Assembly (NCBI GenBank): GCA_903941105.1
Contig: CAJANL010000152.1
Coordinates: forward strand, 1 to 64,000
Direction of reading: 5' to 3'
Source of the DNA: an uncultured Rhodospirillaceae bacterium
GTDB taxonomy: Bacteria > Pseudomonadota > Alphaproteobacteria > Rhodospirillales > Magnetospirillaceae
Length of the DNA stretch: 64,000 bases
In this document: positions 15,275 through 23,621 of the stretch, piece by piece
Layout of the letters: every line of letters begins with the position of its first letter
Numbering within the stretch: position 1 is the first letter of the stretch
Translations under genes and position numbers: made by a program
The notes under the pieces: generated by a model
The model's database searches: none
What the model saw: the letters and a program-made list of their open reading frames with translations, nothing else
Told to the model about the DNA's origin: nothing

Positions 15275-16194
15275 AAAGCCTCAACGCCGCCCTGCACGGC
15301 CTGATGCGCGACATCCCCGCCATGCGGGTGATCGGCGAGGATCTGCTCGACCCCTATGGCGGCGCCTTCAAGGTGACGGCGGGGCTGTCCACCGCCTTCC
15401 CCGACCGCGTGTTGACCACGCCCATCTCCGAGGCCGGTCTGGTGGGAGTCGCCACCGGGCTGGCGCTGCGCGGCAAGCCGGCGGTGGCCGAGATCATGTT
15501 CGGCGATTTCCTCACCCTGGCCATGGACCAGTTGCTCAACCACGCCACCAAATTTGCCTGGATGTTCGGCCAGGGCGTCGCGGTGCCGCTGGTGGTGCGC
15601 ACCCCCATGGGGGGAGGGCGCGGCTATGGCCCGACCCATTCCCAGAGCCTGGAAAAGCACTTCTGCGGCATCCCCGGCCTGACGGTGATGGCGGTCCACC
15701 AGTACGGCGATCCCGGCCGGTTGCTGCGCGACGCCTGCGCCCTGGGCAGCCCCTGCCTGCTGGTCGAGAACAAGGTGCTCTACGCCAAGGCGATGCAGGA
15801 TCTTCCCGCCGCCCCCGCCCGCCCCGATGTGGCGGTGGTGGCCTATGGCGCCGGGGTCGAGCAGGCGGTCAAGGCCGCCGCCGCGCTGACCGGGGAAGAG
15901 GTCGCCGTCGAGGTGGTGGCGCTGACCACGCTGAAGCCGTTCCCCTCCGCCATGGTGCGCGCCGCCGCCCGCCGCGCCGGCCGCCTGGTGGTGGTGGAGG
16001 AGGGCAGCCCCGGCTGGGACATGGCCGGCGAATGCGCCAAGGCGGTGGTGGACCTCGGCGTGCGCTTCCGCCAGGTCGCGGGACCCGACCACCCCATCCC
16101 CAACAGCCGGAGCTGGGAAGAGGTGGTGCTGCCGGGCGAAGCCGCCATCACCGCCGCCTGCGTCGGCCTGCTCACCGAAGGAAAGCCGCTGTAA
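15262..16194 (+). CDS. 2-oxoacid dehydrogenase E1-beta-like subunit
   Basis: A 310-residue transketolase-like subunit of the AcoB/PdhB type: ESLNAALHGLM, VIGEDLLDPYGGAFKVT, TPISEAGLVGVATGLAL, the MFGDFLTLAMDQLLNHATK segment and a C-terminal transketolase domain (VVEEGSPGWDMAGE). It forms the E1 heterotetramer with the preceding alpha subunit, which it overlaps by 13 bp. The TAA stop overlaps the ATG of the lipoyl-domain gene. No E3 gene is present here, so the housekeeping dihydrolipoamide dehydrogenase would have to be shared. The 2-oxoacid used is unknown. Confidence 0.85.
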   Translation: MRVVESLNAALHGLMRDIPAMRVIGEDLLDPYGGAFKVTAGLSTAFPDRVLTTPISEAGLVGVATGLALRGKPAVAEIMFGDFLTLAMDQLLNHATKFAWMFGQGVAVPLVVRTPMGGGRGYGPTHSQSLEKHFCGIPGLTVMAVHQYGDPGRLLRDACALGSPCLLVENKVLYAKAMQDLPAAPARPDVAVVAYGAGVEQAVKAAAALTGEEVAVEVVALTTLKPFPSAMVRAAARRAGRLVVVEEGSPGWDMAGECAKAVVDLGVRFRQVAGPDHPIPNSRSWEEVVLPGEAAITAACVGLLTEGKPL

Positions 16195-17258
16195 TGGACG
16201 TCGTCGTTCCCCGCCTCAATGCCAACGAGGACGAGGTGCTGGTCGCCCAGGTGATGGTCGCCGCCGGTGCCCCGGTGGCCGAGGGCCAGCTGCTGTTCGT
16301 GGTGGAAAGCACCAAGGCGGCCTCCGAGGTGCACGCCCCCGCCGCCGGCACCGTCTCCGAGCTGCTCGCCGAAGCGGGCGCCATGGCCGAGGTCGGCAGC
16401 GTGCTGTGCCGCCTCGGCGGTGCCGCCGCCGCACCGGTGGCAGCGAAGACGGCGGTCTCGGCCGAACCCACCCTCAAGGCCCGCCTGCGCGCCGCCGAGC
16501 TGGGCATCGAGCTTGCCGGCGTGAAACCCGAGGGCGAGCGCGTCACCGTCGCCGATGTGGAACGCCATGCCCAGGCGCACGGTCTCGGTCCGCGCACCGC
16601 CATCGCCGCGATCAGGCCCGGCCGCGCCGTCATCGTCGGCGGCGGCGGCCACGCCGCCACCGTCTACGACGCGCTGCTGCCGCTGGGCTGGGAGGTGGTG
16701 GGCTGCACCGACGCCAGGCTTGCCGCCGGGACCACCGTGGTCGAGACCCTGAAAATCATCGGCGACGATGCGGCGCTGGAGCGCCTGCTGGCCGAGGGCG
16801 TCACCGCCGCCTTCCTCGGCGTCGGCGGCGCGGTGGACAACGGCGCCCGGGCACGAGTGTTCGAGACGCTCTCGGCCATGGGATTCGCCCTGCCGTCCTT
16901 CGTCCATCCCCGCGCCCATGTGGGTCTGGGAACCCTGCTGGGCGCCGGCACCCAGGTCTTCGCCGGAGCGGTGATCGGGCCGCGCGTCACGGTGGGCGCC
17001 GATGTCATCGTCAATCAGGGCGTCCAGCTCTGCCACGACAGCAGCGTCGGCGACCATGCCCATCTGGCCCCCGGCGCCATCATCGCCGGCGGCTGCGCCA
17101 TCGGCGCCGGCACCACCATCGGCATGGCCGCCACGGTGCTGTTCGGCGCCCAGGTCGGCCGCGACTGCCTGGTGCACAACGGTGCCGCCGTGCTCGGCCG
17201 TCTGGGCGACGGCATCGAGCTGCGCCGCGACGGCACCCACGCCGAGCGCGGCCGGTGA
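16194..17258 (+). CDS. Lipoyl-PSBD-PglD/NeuD acyltransferase fusion (E2-like)
   Basis: A 354-residue fusion in three parts. Residues 1-76 are a lipoyl domain with the lipoylation motif ESTKA (K41). Residues about 95-130 look like a peripheral subunit-binding domain (LKARLRAAELGIEL, then GERVTVADVERH). From about 145 a NeuD/PglD-type sugar acyltransferase follows, with a Rossmann part (AVIVGGGGHAATVYDAL) and a left-handed beta-helix of hexapeptide repeats from about 235. The catalytic-base histidine motif CHDSSVGDHAHLAPGA is present. The usual E2 chloramphenicol-acetyltransferase-like core is missing. With the E1 genes upstream, it could pass an acyl group from lipoate straight to an amino sugar, replacing LegH. 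Confidence 0.85.
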   Translation: MDVVVPRLNANEDEVLVAQVMVAAGAPVAEGQLLFVVESTKAASEVHAPAAGTVSELLAEAGAMAEVGSVLCRLGGAAAAPVAAKTAVSAEPTLKARLRAAELGIELAGVKPEGERVTVADVERHAQAHGLGPRTAIAAIRPGRAVIVGGGGHAATVYDALLPLGWEVVGCTDARLAAGTTVVETLKIIGDDAALERLLAEGVTAAFLGVGGAVDNGARARVFETLSAMGFALPSFVHPRAHVGLGTLLGAGTQVFAGAVIGPRVTVGADVIVNQGVQLCHDSSVGDHAHLAPGAIIAGGCAIGAGTTIGMAATVLFGAQVGRDCLVHNGAAVLGRLGDGIELRRDGTHAERGR

Positions 17259-19099
17259 GCCTGCCGGCCGATCTTTCGGTGCTGGCGGAACCGCCGGGGC
17301 TGCGCGAGCGCTACCGGCGGCTGGTGCTGATCTCGCACCGCCGCCACCTCGCCGCCCTGGCCCCCGACGACGCCACCCTGGTGGTCAGCACCGACTGGCT
17401 GGCCTGGCGCGAGGCCCGGGCCAAGGGCCTGCACGCGCTGCATTTCGAGTTCGCCCTCGGCGAATGGCCGGCGGAGCGGGGCGAGGCGGCCGGCACCCAT
17501 CTGCGTTATGGCGGCTGGGTCGATCAGGGCGGCCGCGACATCACCCTGTTCCTGGGCGTCTCGCTGGGCCGGCTGTTCGTCCGCGACGTGACGGTGTTCT
17601 GCAACGCCTTCGAGCGCATGTGGCACGCGCTGGACCGCCTGTGCGCCCGCTTCCGCCCCGCCACCCTGGAGCTGGTGGACATCCGCGCCGAGCACGACCT
17701 GCTGGACGGGGCGGTCAAGCGCCAGATCGCCGCCGAGGTGGCCGAGCGCAGCGGCGCCACCCTGGTCGAGCGCCTCGACGCGCCGCCAGCCGCCGATCCC
17801 GGCTTCCCCGAGCGCCCCGACGGGCTGGGGCACGACGCCGCCGAGCCGGCACTGAAGGCCCTGGCGAGGCGGCTCTACGGCCGCGCCATCGCGGCGCTGT
17901 TCGGGCTGCGCCGGCTGGTGGACCGGCGCGGCGCGGTGCTGCTGATCCACAACTGGAGCTCGACCCGGCCGCTGCTGGAATGCCACGACAGCGCCACCGT
18001 GGTTCCCGCCGTGCTGGCCGGGCAGATGCCGAAGTCGCCCGCCTTCCTCGCCGCCTGTTTCCGCCGTGGCGTCCGCATGATCAACCTCGCCGAGCGTCCC
18101 TTCACCGCCGCCGAGGAAGCCCGGCTGGCCGAGATCGCCCGCCATATCCGCGCCCTGCCCGCCGCCGCCGGGCTGGAGCGCGCCCTGGCCGCCTTCCTTG
18201 CCGCGCGCCTGCTGGACTCGGGCCGGTTGCGCGCCGCCGCCGCCGAGTTGAAGGCGCAAACGGCCGCCATCGCCCAGGGTGGCATCCGCCGGGTGCTGCT
18301 GGGCGATTCCACCAGCATGAGCACCCGCATCGCCGGCGAGGCGGGGCGGTTGGCCGGGCTGCCGGTGGACGAGCAGGCCAACGGCATGTTCGTCACCCAC
18401 CAACGCTACGACACCCGCTGCGGCGACGGCGCCGTGCGGCCCCTGGTATCGCGCATGCTGTGCTGGGGTGTGCTCAACGAGGCCTGGATCGCCGCCCAGG
18501 CGCCCAGCCTGCCGCGGTGGCGCACCGGCTATCCCGCCATGGACCCGCTGCGGGCGCCGCCCCGGCCGCTGACCCGGCTGGAACACGCCCTGGTGCTGCC
18601 CATCTACGCCGACTGCGACGACGTCGCCGCCCTGACCGGCAACATCTTCGGCTGGCTGGCGGGGGTGGTGCGCACCCTGGCCGGGCGCGGCTGCCGCCAC
18701 ATCCGCGTCAAGGTGCATGGCGGGCCGCAGAACGAGACCTATTACCGCGATGTCCTGGCCGAAGCCGGCGTCGCCGCCGAGGTGATCAAGGGCGGGCCGC
18801 TGGCGCCGCATCTGGCCTGGGCCGACCTGGTGGTGGGGCCGGCCAATTCCGGGGCGCTGGCCGAGTCGCTGGCCGCCGGGGTGCCCTATTTCGGCGTGCT
18901 GCCCTCGCCTTCGATCATCGACCCGGCCTTGCTGCCCGCCGATGTGCTGATCCGCTCGCTGGACGAGCTGGACCGCCGGCTTGCCGGCCTCGATGCCCCC
19001 GACGTCGCGGCGGCCCGCGATGCCCTGTGTGCCTATTCCGAAATCCCCGACGCCGCCCGCGCCACCTGGCGGGCCTTGGAGCAGATGCCGGTCCGATGA
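17255..19099 (+). CDS. Large protein with GT-B-like C terminus, function unknown
   Basis: A 614-residue protein I cannot assign to a named family. The C-terminal third resembles the donor half of GT-B glycosyltransferases or of capsule/surface-carbohydrate proteins: RHIRVKVHGGPQN, AEVIKGGPLAPHLAWADLVVGPANSGALAESLAAGVPYFGVL. The N-terminal two thirds are alpha/beta with no signal peptide or membrane segment, so it should be cytoplasmic. It starts at GTG 17255, overlapping the lipoyl fusion by 4 bp, and its stop overlaps the next radical SAM gene. A glycosyltransferase acting on the modified sugar is a reasonable guess. Confidence 0.7.
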   Translation: MSLPADLSVLAEPPGLRERYRRLVLISHRRHLAALAPDDATLVVSTDWLAWREARAKGLHALHFEFALGEWPAERGEAAGTHLRYGGWVDQGGRDITLFLGVSLGRLFVRDVTVFCNAFERMWHALDRLCARFRPATLELVDIRAEHDLLDGAVKRQIAAEVAERSGATLVERLDAPPAADPGFPERPDGLGHDAAEPALKALARRLYGRAIAALFGLRRLVDRRGAVLLIHNWSSTRPLLECHDSATVVPAVLAGQMPKSPAFLAACFRRGVRMINLAERPFTAAEEARLAEIARHIRALPAAAGLERALAAFLAARLLDSGRLRAAAAELKAQTAAIAQGGIRRVLLGDSTSMSTRIAGEAGRLAGLPVDEQANGMFVTHQRYDTRCGDGAVRPLVSRMLCWGVLNEAWIAAQAPSLPRWRTGYPAMDPLRAPPRPLTRLEHALVLPIYADCDDVAALTGNIFGWLAGVVRTLAGRGCRHIRVKVHGGPQNETYYRDVLAEAGVAAEVIKGGPLAPHLAWADLVVGPANSGALAESLAAGVPYFGVLPSPSIIDPALLPADVLIRSLDELDRRLAGLDAPDVAAARDALCAYSEIPDAARATWRALEQMPVR

Positions 19100-20085
19100 G
19101 AACCAATCCCCTGACGCCGCTCTACGACCTGTGCAACGCCGACGGCTCGAAGGCCAAGCTGGCCGACCTGCCGGCCTTTCCGCGCATGATCGACATGGAG
19201 CTAACCAACCTCTGCAACTTCCGCTGCCTGATGTGCCCCACCGGCAACCGGTCGCAGAAGCGCGCCCAGGGCTTCATGCCCGACGAGGTGTTCTACAAGG
19301 TGCTGGAGGACATCAAGGGCCACGACATCGCGCTGCGCTTCATCCGCTGGGGCGAGCCCCTGATGCACCCCAGCCTGTTGCCCTTCCTGCGGGCGGCCAA
19401 GGCGCAAGGCGTGCTGATCCACCTCAACACCAACGGCAGCCACCTCACCGAGGAGCTGGCGGGCGAGCTGCTGGCGGTGCCCATCGACAGCATCAAGTTC
19501 TCGTTCCAGGGCGTCGACCGCCAGAGCTACCGCGAGATGCGCAACACCGACTTCTTCGACGAGCTGCACGGCAAGATTGCCATGCTGGCGCGGTTGCGCG
19601 GCGAGGCGCCGACCCCCTTCGTCCAGGTCTCCACCACCATCACCTACGAGACCGAGGCCCAGGTGGCCGAGTTCCTCCGCCTGTTCGAGCCGCTGGCCGA
19701 TCTGGTCAATGTCGGCCACACCAATTTCGACTGGCTCGACCTCAAGGCGGTGCGCCTCAAGCCGGAGGAGATGGCGCTGCTGGAAAAGCTGGCCCAGGCC
19801 CAGACGGTGACCCGCGTCCACCCGGAATGCCCCGAGGTGTTCGATAAATTGTCCATCAACTGGGACGGCAAGGTCACCGCCTGCTGCATGGACAGCGACA
19901 ACCTGATGGTGATTGGCAACGTGCTGGAGGCGCCCGTCGCCACCATCTGGCACAACGAGACCATGACCCATTACCGCGAGATGCTGGCCGACATGCGCCA
20001 CGACGAGCTGCCGCTGTGCGCCAGTTGCTGGGACACCCACGGGCTGTCGGCCGCGCTCAAGAACGGCGATCGGGAGGACGCCTGA
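19096..20085 (+). CDS. Radical SAM/SPASM domain protein
   Basis: A 329-residue radical SAM enzyme with the 4Fe-4S motif C40-x3-C44-x2-C47 (NLCNFRCLMC), the GEPLMHP loop and a short C-terminal SPASM-type cluster (CCMDSD, then CASCWD). SPASM proteins bind one or two extra Fe-S clusters and act on peptides, cofactors or sugars. The position between two unassigned genes in a nonulosonate operon suggests a sugar or lipid-linked substrate. The ATG overlaps the previous stop by 4 bp. It lacks a B12-binding domain, unlike the three other radical SAM proteins of the window. Confidence 0.83.
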   Translation: MRTNPLTPLYDLCNADGSKAKLADLPAFPRMIDMELTNLCNFRCLMCPTGNRSQKRAQGFMPDEVFYKVLEDIKGHDIALRFIRWGEPLMHPSLLPFLRAAKAQGVLIHLNTNGSHLTEELAGELLAVPIDSIKFSFQGVDRQSYREMRNTDFFDELHGKIAMLARLRGEAPTPFVQVSTTITYETEAQVAEFLRLFEPLADLVNVGHTNFDWLDLKAVRLKPEEMALLEKLAQAQTVTRVHPECPEVFDKLSINWDGKVTACCMDSDNLMVIGNVLEAPVATIWHNETMTHYREMLADMRHDELPLCASCWDTHGLSAALKNGDREDA

Positions 20086-20088
20086 CCC

Positions 20089-20895
20089 ATGCGCGTGCCT
20101 GACTTGGCCAATGGCTACATGGTCAACACCTATGACGGCTACAACCGTTTCCAGACCTTCGTGGAATGCGCCCTGGAGACGGAGACCGCCTCCGGCATCG
20201 AGACCGCCTACCTGTCCAGCCGCTGCCGGCCGGAGAGCCTGTCGCCCGACAGCATCTTCAACGGGCTGATGTACACCTTCGGCATCGTCCACACCACGCG
20301 CGGCACCTGGCAGCTTCATAGCGGCAGCTCGCAGGCCAGCCGCAACCCCTTCGGCGCCGTGGTTCCCGAGATCAAGCCCACCGAGCAGCGCTCGATCGTC
20401 CATTGCCCGGTGGTGGAGGTCGCGGAGGTCGGCTTCGACGAAGCCCTGGCCTGGCTGCAGACCGACACGCCCGACAAGCACAACCGGCTCTACATGGAAG
20501 TGGCGTGGCAGGCGGGGGAGGTTCGCCATCGCCTGTTCACCCCCTGCCGCTACACCAATTTCCCCAACCCCACCCTGGACCACGCCCTGCTGTGGCGCGA
20601 CAAGCCGCGCTATCCCCGCCACGAGCACCGCTACATCCAGCCCATCTCGGGCTGGGTGGTGTTCCACGACGGGGCCGCCTTCCATCCCGCCTATGTCGCC
20701 GTCCATCTCACCGCCCAGGGGGCGCAGCGGGTGGAATTCTGCCTGCGGGCGCCCACCAGCTTCTTCTCGTTGCGCCGCGGCCGGCTGGCGCGCTGGCTGG
20801 CGGCGACGCCGTTGGGGCGCTATTTCGCCGTCTCGGAGTTCCACAAGGTGGTTCCGCTCGATGCCACCTGCCGGCTGTACCGCCATGACCTCTGA
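20089..20895 (+). CDS. Conserved-looking protein of unknown function
   Basis: A 268-residue protein that I do not recognise. It has no signal peptide or clear membrane segment. It is rich in aromatic residues and histidines (YRHDL at the end, HAL, HEHRYIQPISGWVVFHDG in the middle), and its strand-like spacing suggests a mostly beta fold. It begins 3 bp after the radical SAM stop and overlaps the ABC exporter start by 11 bp, so it belongs to the operon. A role with the neighbouring radical SAM protein is possible but unsupported by any motif. Confidence 0.65.
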   Translation: MRVPDLANGYMVNTYDGYNRFQTFVECALETETASGIETAYLSSRCRPESLSPDSIFNGLMYTFGIVHTTRGTWQLHSGSSQASRNPFGAVVPEIKPTEQRSIVHCPVVEVAEVGFDEALAWLQTDTPDKHNRLYMEVAWQAGEVRHRLFTPCRYTNFPNPTLDHALLWRDKPRYPRHEHRYIQPISGWVVFHDGAAFHPAYVAVHLTAQGAQRVEFCLRAPTSFFSLRRGRLARWLAATPLGRYFAVSEFHKVVPLDATCRLYRHDL

Positions 20896-22753
20896 GAAGG
20901 ACGCCAAGGCGGTGGGGCTGTTCGGCGCCATGGCGCTGATGCTGTCGGTGATCGATCCCGCCACCCGGCGCGGTTTCTTCCTGATCGGCATCGGCTCGGT
21001 GTTCTGCGCCTTCCTGGAGACCTTCAGCGTGGGCATGTTCCTGCCGCTGATGCAGCTGCTGCTGGCGCCGGAAAGCGTCGCCCGCATGCCGGTGCTGGGC
21101 AAGCTGCTGGCGCCGCTGATGGGCGAGCATTCGGCCGAGCTGATCCTCACCGGCACGTTGGGGCTGACCCTGTTCTTCGTGTTCAAGAACATCCTGCTGG
21201 GGGTGCTGAACTGGCAGCACAAGAAGTTCGTCTATGTCTCGGAGGCCCGCTTCCAGACCGACCTGTTCGCCGCCTACATGCGGTCGAGCTATCTCGACGC
21301 CGTCAACCGCAACACCGCCGAGGCCACCCGGACGCTGGTGCGCTCGGTGCCGGTGATGTTCACCAAGGGCCTGATGCCATCCATCGAGTTCTCGCAGGAG
21401 GCCCTGCTGGCCCTGGGCGCCGTGGTGGCGCTGATGCTGGTCGAGCCCATGGGGACGCTGGTGGCGGGCGGCACCATCGGTCTGGTGGGCGGCCTCTACT
21501 TCGTCATCGTGCGCGGCCGGCTGTCGCGGTGGGGCCAGCATATCGAGCAGGGCACCGGCCACCTGTTCAAGGCCATCGCGCTGGGCTTCGGCGTGTTCAA
21601 GGCGGCCCGCGTGCTGGGGCGCGAGCGCTTCTTCATCGACCATTTCGGCAACGCCGCCAACAATGCCGCCCACTACTCGTACCGCTTCATGGGCCTGGGA
21701 ACGGTGCCCCGGCTGCTGGGCGAGGTGATCGTGCTGCTGGCCATCAGCCTGCTGGTGCTGATGGTGCACCTGCGCGGCCAGCCCATCTCGGACGTGCTGC
21801 CGGTGATGGGCGTGTTCGCCGCCGCCGCCTTCCGCATCCTGCCCTCCATGAACCGCATGCTGCACGCCGCCTCCACCGTGCGCCAGTCGGTGCCGGCCAT
21901 CGACGACGTGCGCGCCGCCCTGGCCCTGGTCAACCTGCACGGACCGGCCGAGGGGCCGCAGGCGGACGAGGTGGTACCGCTGCCCTTCACCGGCGAGCTG
22001 GTGGCCTCCGGCCTGAGCTTCCGCTACCCCGGACGGCCGCTGCCGGCGCTGACCGGCGTCGACCTCACCGTGCGCCAGGGCGAGATGGTGGCCCTGGTCG
22101 GGCGCTCGGGCTCGGGCAAGTCGACTCTGGCCGACCTCCTCCTCGGCCTGCTGACCCCCGAGGCCGGCGCCATCACCGTCGACGGCATCGACATCCGCGA
22201 CGCCATGCGGGCATGGCAACGCCGCATCGCCTATGTGCCGCAGAGCATCTTCGTCGCCGACGACTCCCTGGCCCGCAACGTGGCGCTCGGGCTGCCGGAC
22301 GCCGCCATCGACCGCGGCCGCGTCCTCGACGCCCTCACGGCTGCCCAGCTGGGCAGCCTGCTCGACGAGCTGCCCGACGGCCTCGACACCCGGCTGGGCG
22401 AGAACGGCTCGCGCCTGTCGGGCGGACAGCGCCAGCGCATCGGCATCGCCCGCGCCCTCTACGAGGGCGACGACGTGATGATCCTCGACGAGGCCACCAG
22501 CGCGCTCGACAACAAGACCGAACACGAGCTGGCCCAGGTCATCGAGGCCTTGCGCGGCGAGCGCACCATCATCGTCATCGCCCACCGTCTTGCCACCGTG
22601 CGCCGCTGCGACCGGGTGGTGATGATGGACGAGGGCCGTGTCATCGGCGCCGGCCGCTACGACGCGCTGGTGGCCAGCTGTCCGACCTTCGCCCACATGA
22701 CCGCCCTGGCCGAGCGCGGCGGCCACGACGATCTCGATGAGGTCGAGGCATGA
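20885..22753 (+). CDS. PglK/MsbA-type ABC exporter, likely glycan flippase
   Basis: A 622-residue half-transporter. Six hydrophobic helices span about residues 25-330. A nucleotide-binding domain follows with Walker A GRSGSGKST, the signature LSGGQRQR, Walker B VMILDEATSALD and the switch histidine IAHRLATV. The architecture matches PglK and MsbA, which flip lipid-linked oligosaccharides or lipid A. No Wzx or Wzy is encoded in the window, so this is the best candidate for moving a lipid-linked product across the inner membrane. It overlaps the preceding gene by 11 bp and the CMP-sugar synthetase by 4 bp. Confidence 0.86.
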   Translation: MTSEKDAKAVGLFGAMALMLSVIDPATRRGFFLIGIGSVFCAFLETFSVGMFLPLMQLLLAPESVARMPVLGKLLAPLMGEHSAELILTGTLGLTLFFVFKNILLGVLNWQHKKFVYVSEARFQTDLFAAYMRSSYLDAVNRNTAEATRTLVRSVPVMFTKGLMPSIEFSQEALLALGAVVALMLVEPMGTLVAGGTIGLVGGLYFVIVRGRLSRWGQHIEQGTGHLFKAIALGFGVFKAARVLGRERFFIDHFGNAANNAAHYSYRFMGLGTVPRLLGEVIVLLAISLLVLMVHLRGQPISDVLPVMGVFAAAAFRILPSMNRMLHAASTVRQSVPAIDDVRAALALVNLHGPAEGPQADEVVPLPFTGELVASGLSFRYPGRPLPALTGVDLTVRQGEMVALVGRSGSGKSTLADLLLGLLTPEAGAITVDGIDIRDAMRAWQRRIAYVPQSIFVADDSLARNVALGLPDAAIDRGRVLDALTAAQLGSLLDELPDGLDTRLGENGSRLSGGQRQRIGIARALYEGDDVMILDEATSALDNKTEHELAQVIEALRGERTIIVIAHRLATVRRCDRVVMMDEGRVIGAGRYDALVASCPTFAHMTALAERGGHDDLDEVEA

Positions 22754-23457
22754 TCGACGGCAAGCGTGTCCTGGCGGTGATCGCGGCGCGCGGCGGCTCC
22801 AAGGGCCTGCCGCGCAAGAACGTGCTCGACCTGGGCGGCCGCCCCATGGTGGCGTGGAGCGTCGTCGCCGCCCATGGCGCCGCCACGGTGGACCGCACCG
22901 TGCTCTCCACCGACGACGACGAGATCATCGCCGCCGCCCGCGCCGCCGGCTGCGAGGTGCCTTTCAAGCGTCCGCCCGAGCTGGCCACCGACACCGCCGG
23001 CATCCAGGACGCCATGATCCACGCCCTCGACAGCCTGGGCGAGGACCCCGATTACCTGGTGCTGCTGCAGGCGACGTCGCCGTTGCGCCACGCCGCCGAT
23101 ATCGATGCGGCGGTGGAGCTGTGCCACCGCTCCGGCGCCTCGTCGGCGGTCTCGGTAACCGAGGCGGCCAAGGCACCGTTCTGGATGTTCACCCTGGACG
23201 GCGACGGCGGCATGCACCGCGTCGTCGAGCCGCCGGGCGAGGCCGGACGGCGCCAGGACCTGCCGCGCTGCTATGCGCTGAACGGCGCCGTCTATGTGGT
23301 GCGGCTGCCCTGGTTCCGGGAAAACCGCAAATTCATTGCCGATGACACCCGCGCCTATGTTATGACGGCGGACCGATCGGTGGACGTGGACAGCCGCCTC
23401 GACCTGCTGCTGGCGCGGGCGATACTGGCCGATCGAACAGGAGAATGCGACGCATGA
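22750..23457 (+). CDS. legF: CMP-nonulosonate cytidylyltransferase (LegF/NeuA-like)
   Basis: A 235-residue CMP-sialic-acid-synthetase-family protein with the N-terminal signature IAARGGSKGLPRKN, LSTDDDEI and LLQATSPLR. It would activate the ulosonic acid made by the synthase at 9473 as the CMP sugar. It is one of three CMP-ulosonate transferases in the window (others at 37412 and 47105). The assignment to the first pathway rests on operon order only. Its stop overlaps the start of a 55-codon gene. Confidence 0.87.
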   Translation: MIDGKRVLAVIAARGGSKGLPRKNVLDLGGRPMVAWSVVAAHGAATVDRTVLSTDDDEIIAAARAAGCEVPFKRPPELATDTAGIQDAMIHALDSLGEDPDYLVLLQATSPLRHAADIDAAVELCHRSGASSAVSVTEAAKAPFWMFTLDGDGGMHRVVEPPGEAGRRQDLPRCYALNGAVYVVRLPWFRENRKFIADDTRAYVMTADRSVDVDSRLDLLLARAILADRTGECDA

Positions 23458-23621
23458 GCTCGGTGCTGAAGGGCAATTTCCAGCCCAAGACCAAGGTCGA
23501 GGCCAAGACCGAGGTGGAGAACGAGAACCTCGAAAGCCGCTTCGAGAAGGAGGCGCTGAAGCGCCTCGGCGGCTCCATCGCCTTCGTCAAGAAGAAGACC
23601 GTCACCTGGACCGTGGATTGA
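23454..23621 (+). CDS. 55-residue charged microprotein, function unknown
   Basis: A small frame from ATG 23454 to TGA 23621 encoding 55 residues. It has a lysine- and glutamate-rich helical middle (KTKVEAKTEVENENLESR) and a C-terminal strand-like end (FVKKKTVTWTVD). The start overlaps the NeuA-like stop by 4 bp (ATGA) and the stop overlaps the next gene's ATG by 1 bp (TGATG), the coupling seen between undoubted genes here. Without it there would be a 163-bp hole. No membrane segment or signal peptide. No family recognised; it could be an accessory factor of either neighbour. Confidence 0.65.
   Translation: MSSVLKGNFQPKTKVEAKTEVENENLESRFEKEALKRLGGSIAFVKKKTVTWTVD

Noticed and set aside
17015-18811. 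A 598-codon minus-strand open frame opposite the lipoyl fusion and the 614-residue protein
   Set aside because: Composition is dominated by Gly, Gln, Ala, His and Arg as expected from reading GC-rich genes backwards, and it crosses two well-supported plus-strand genes.
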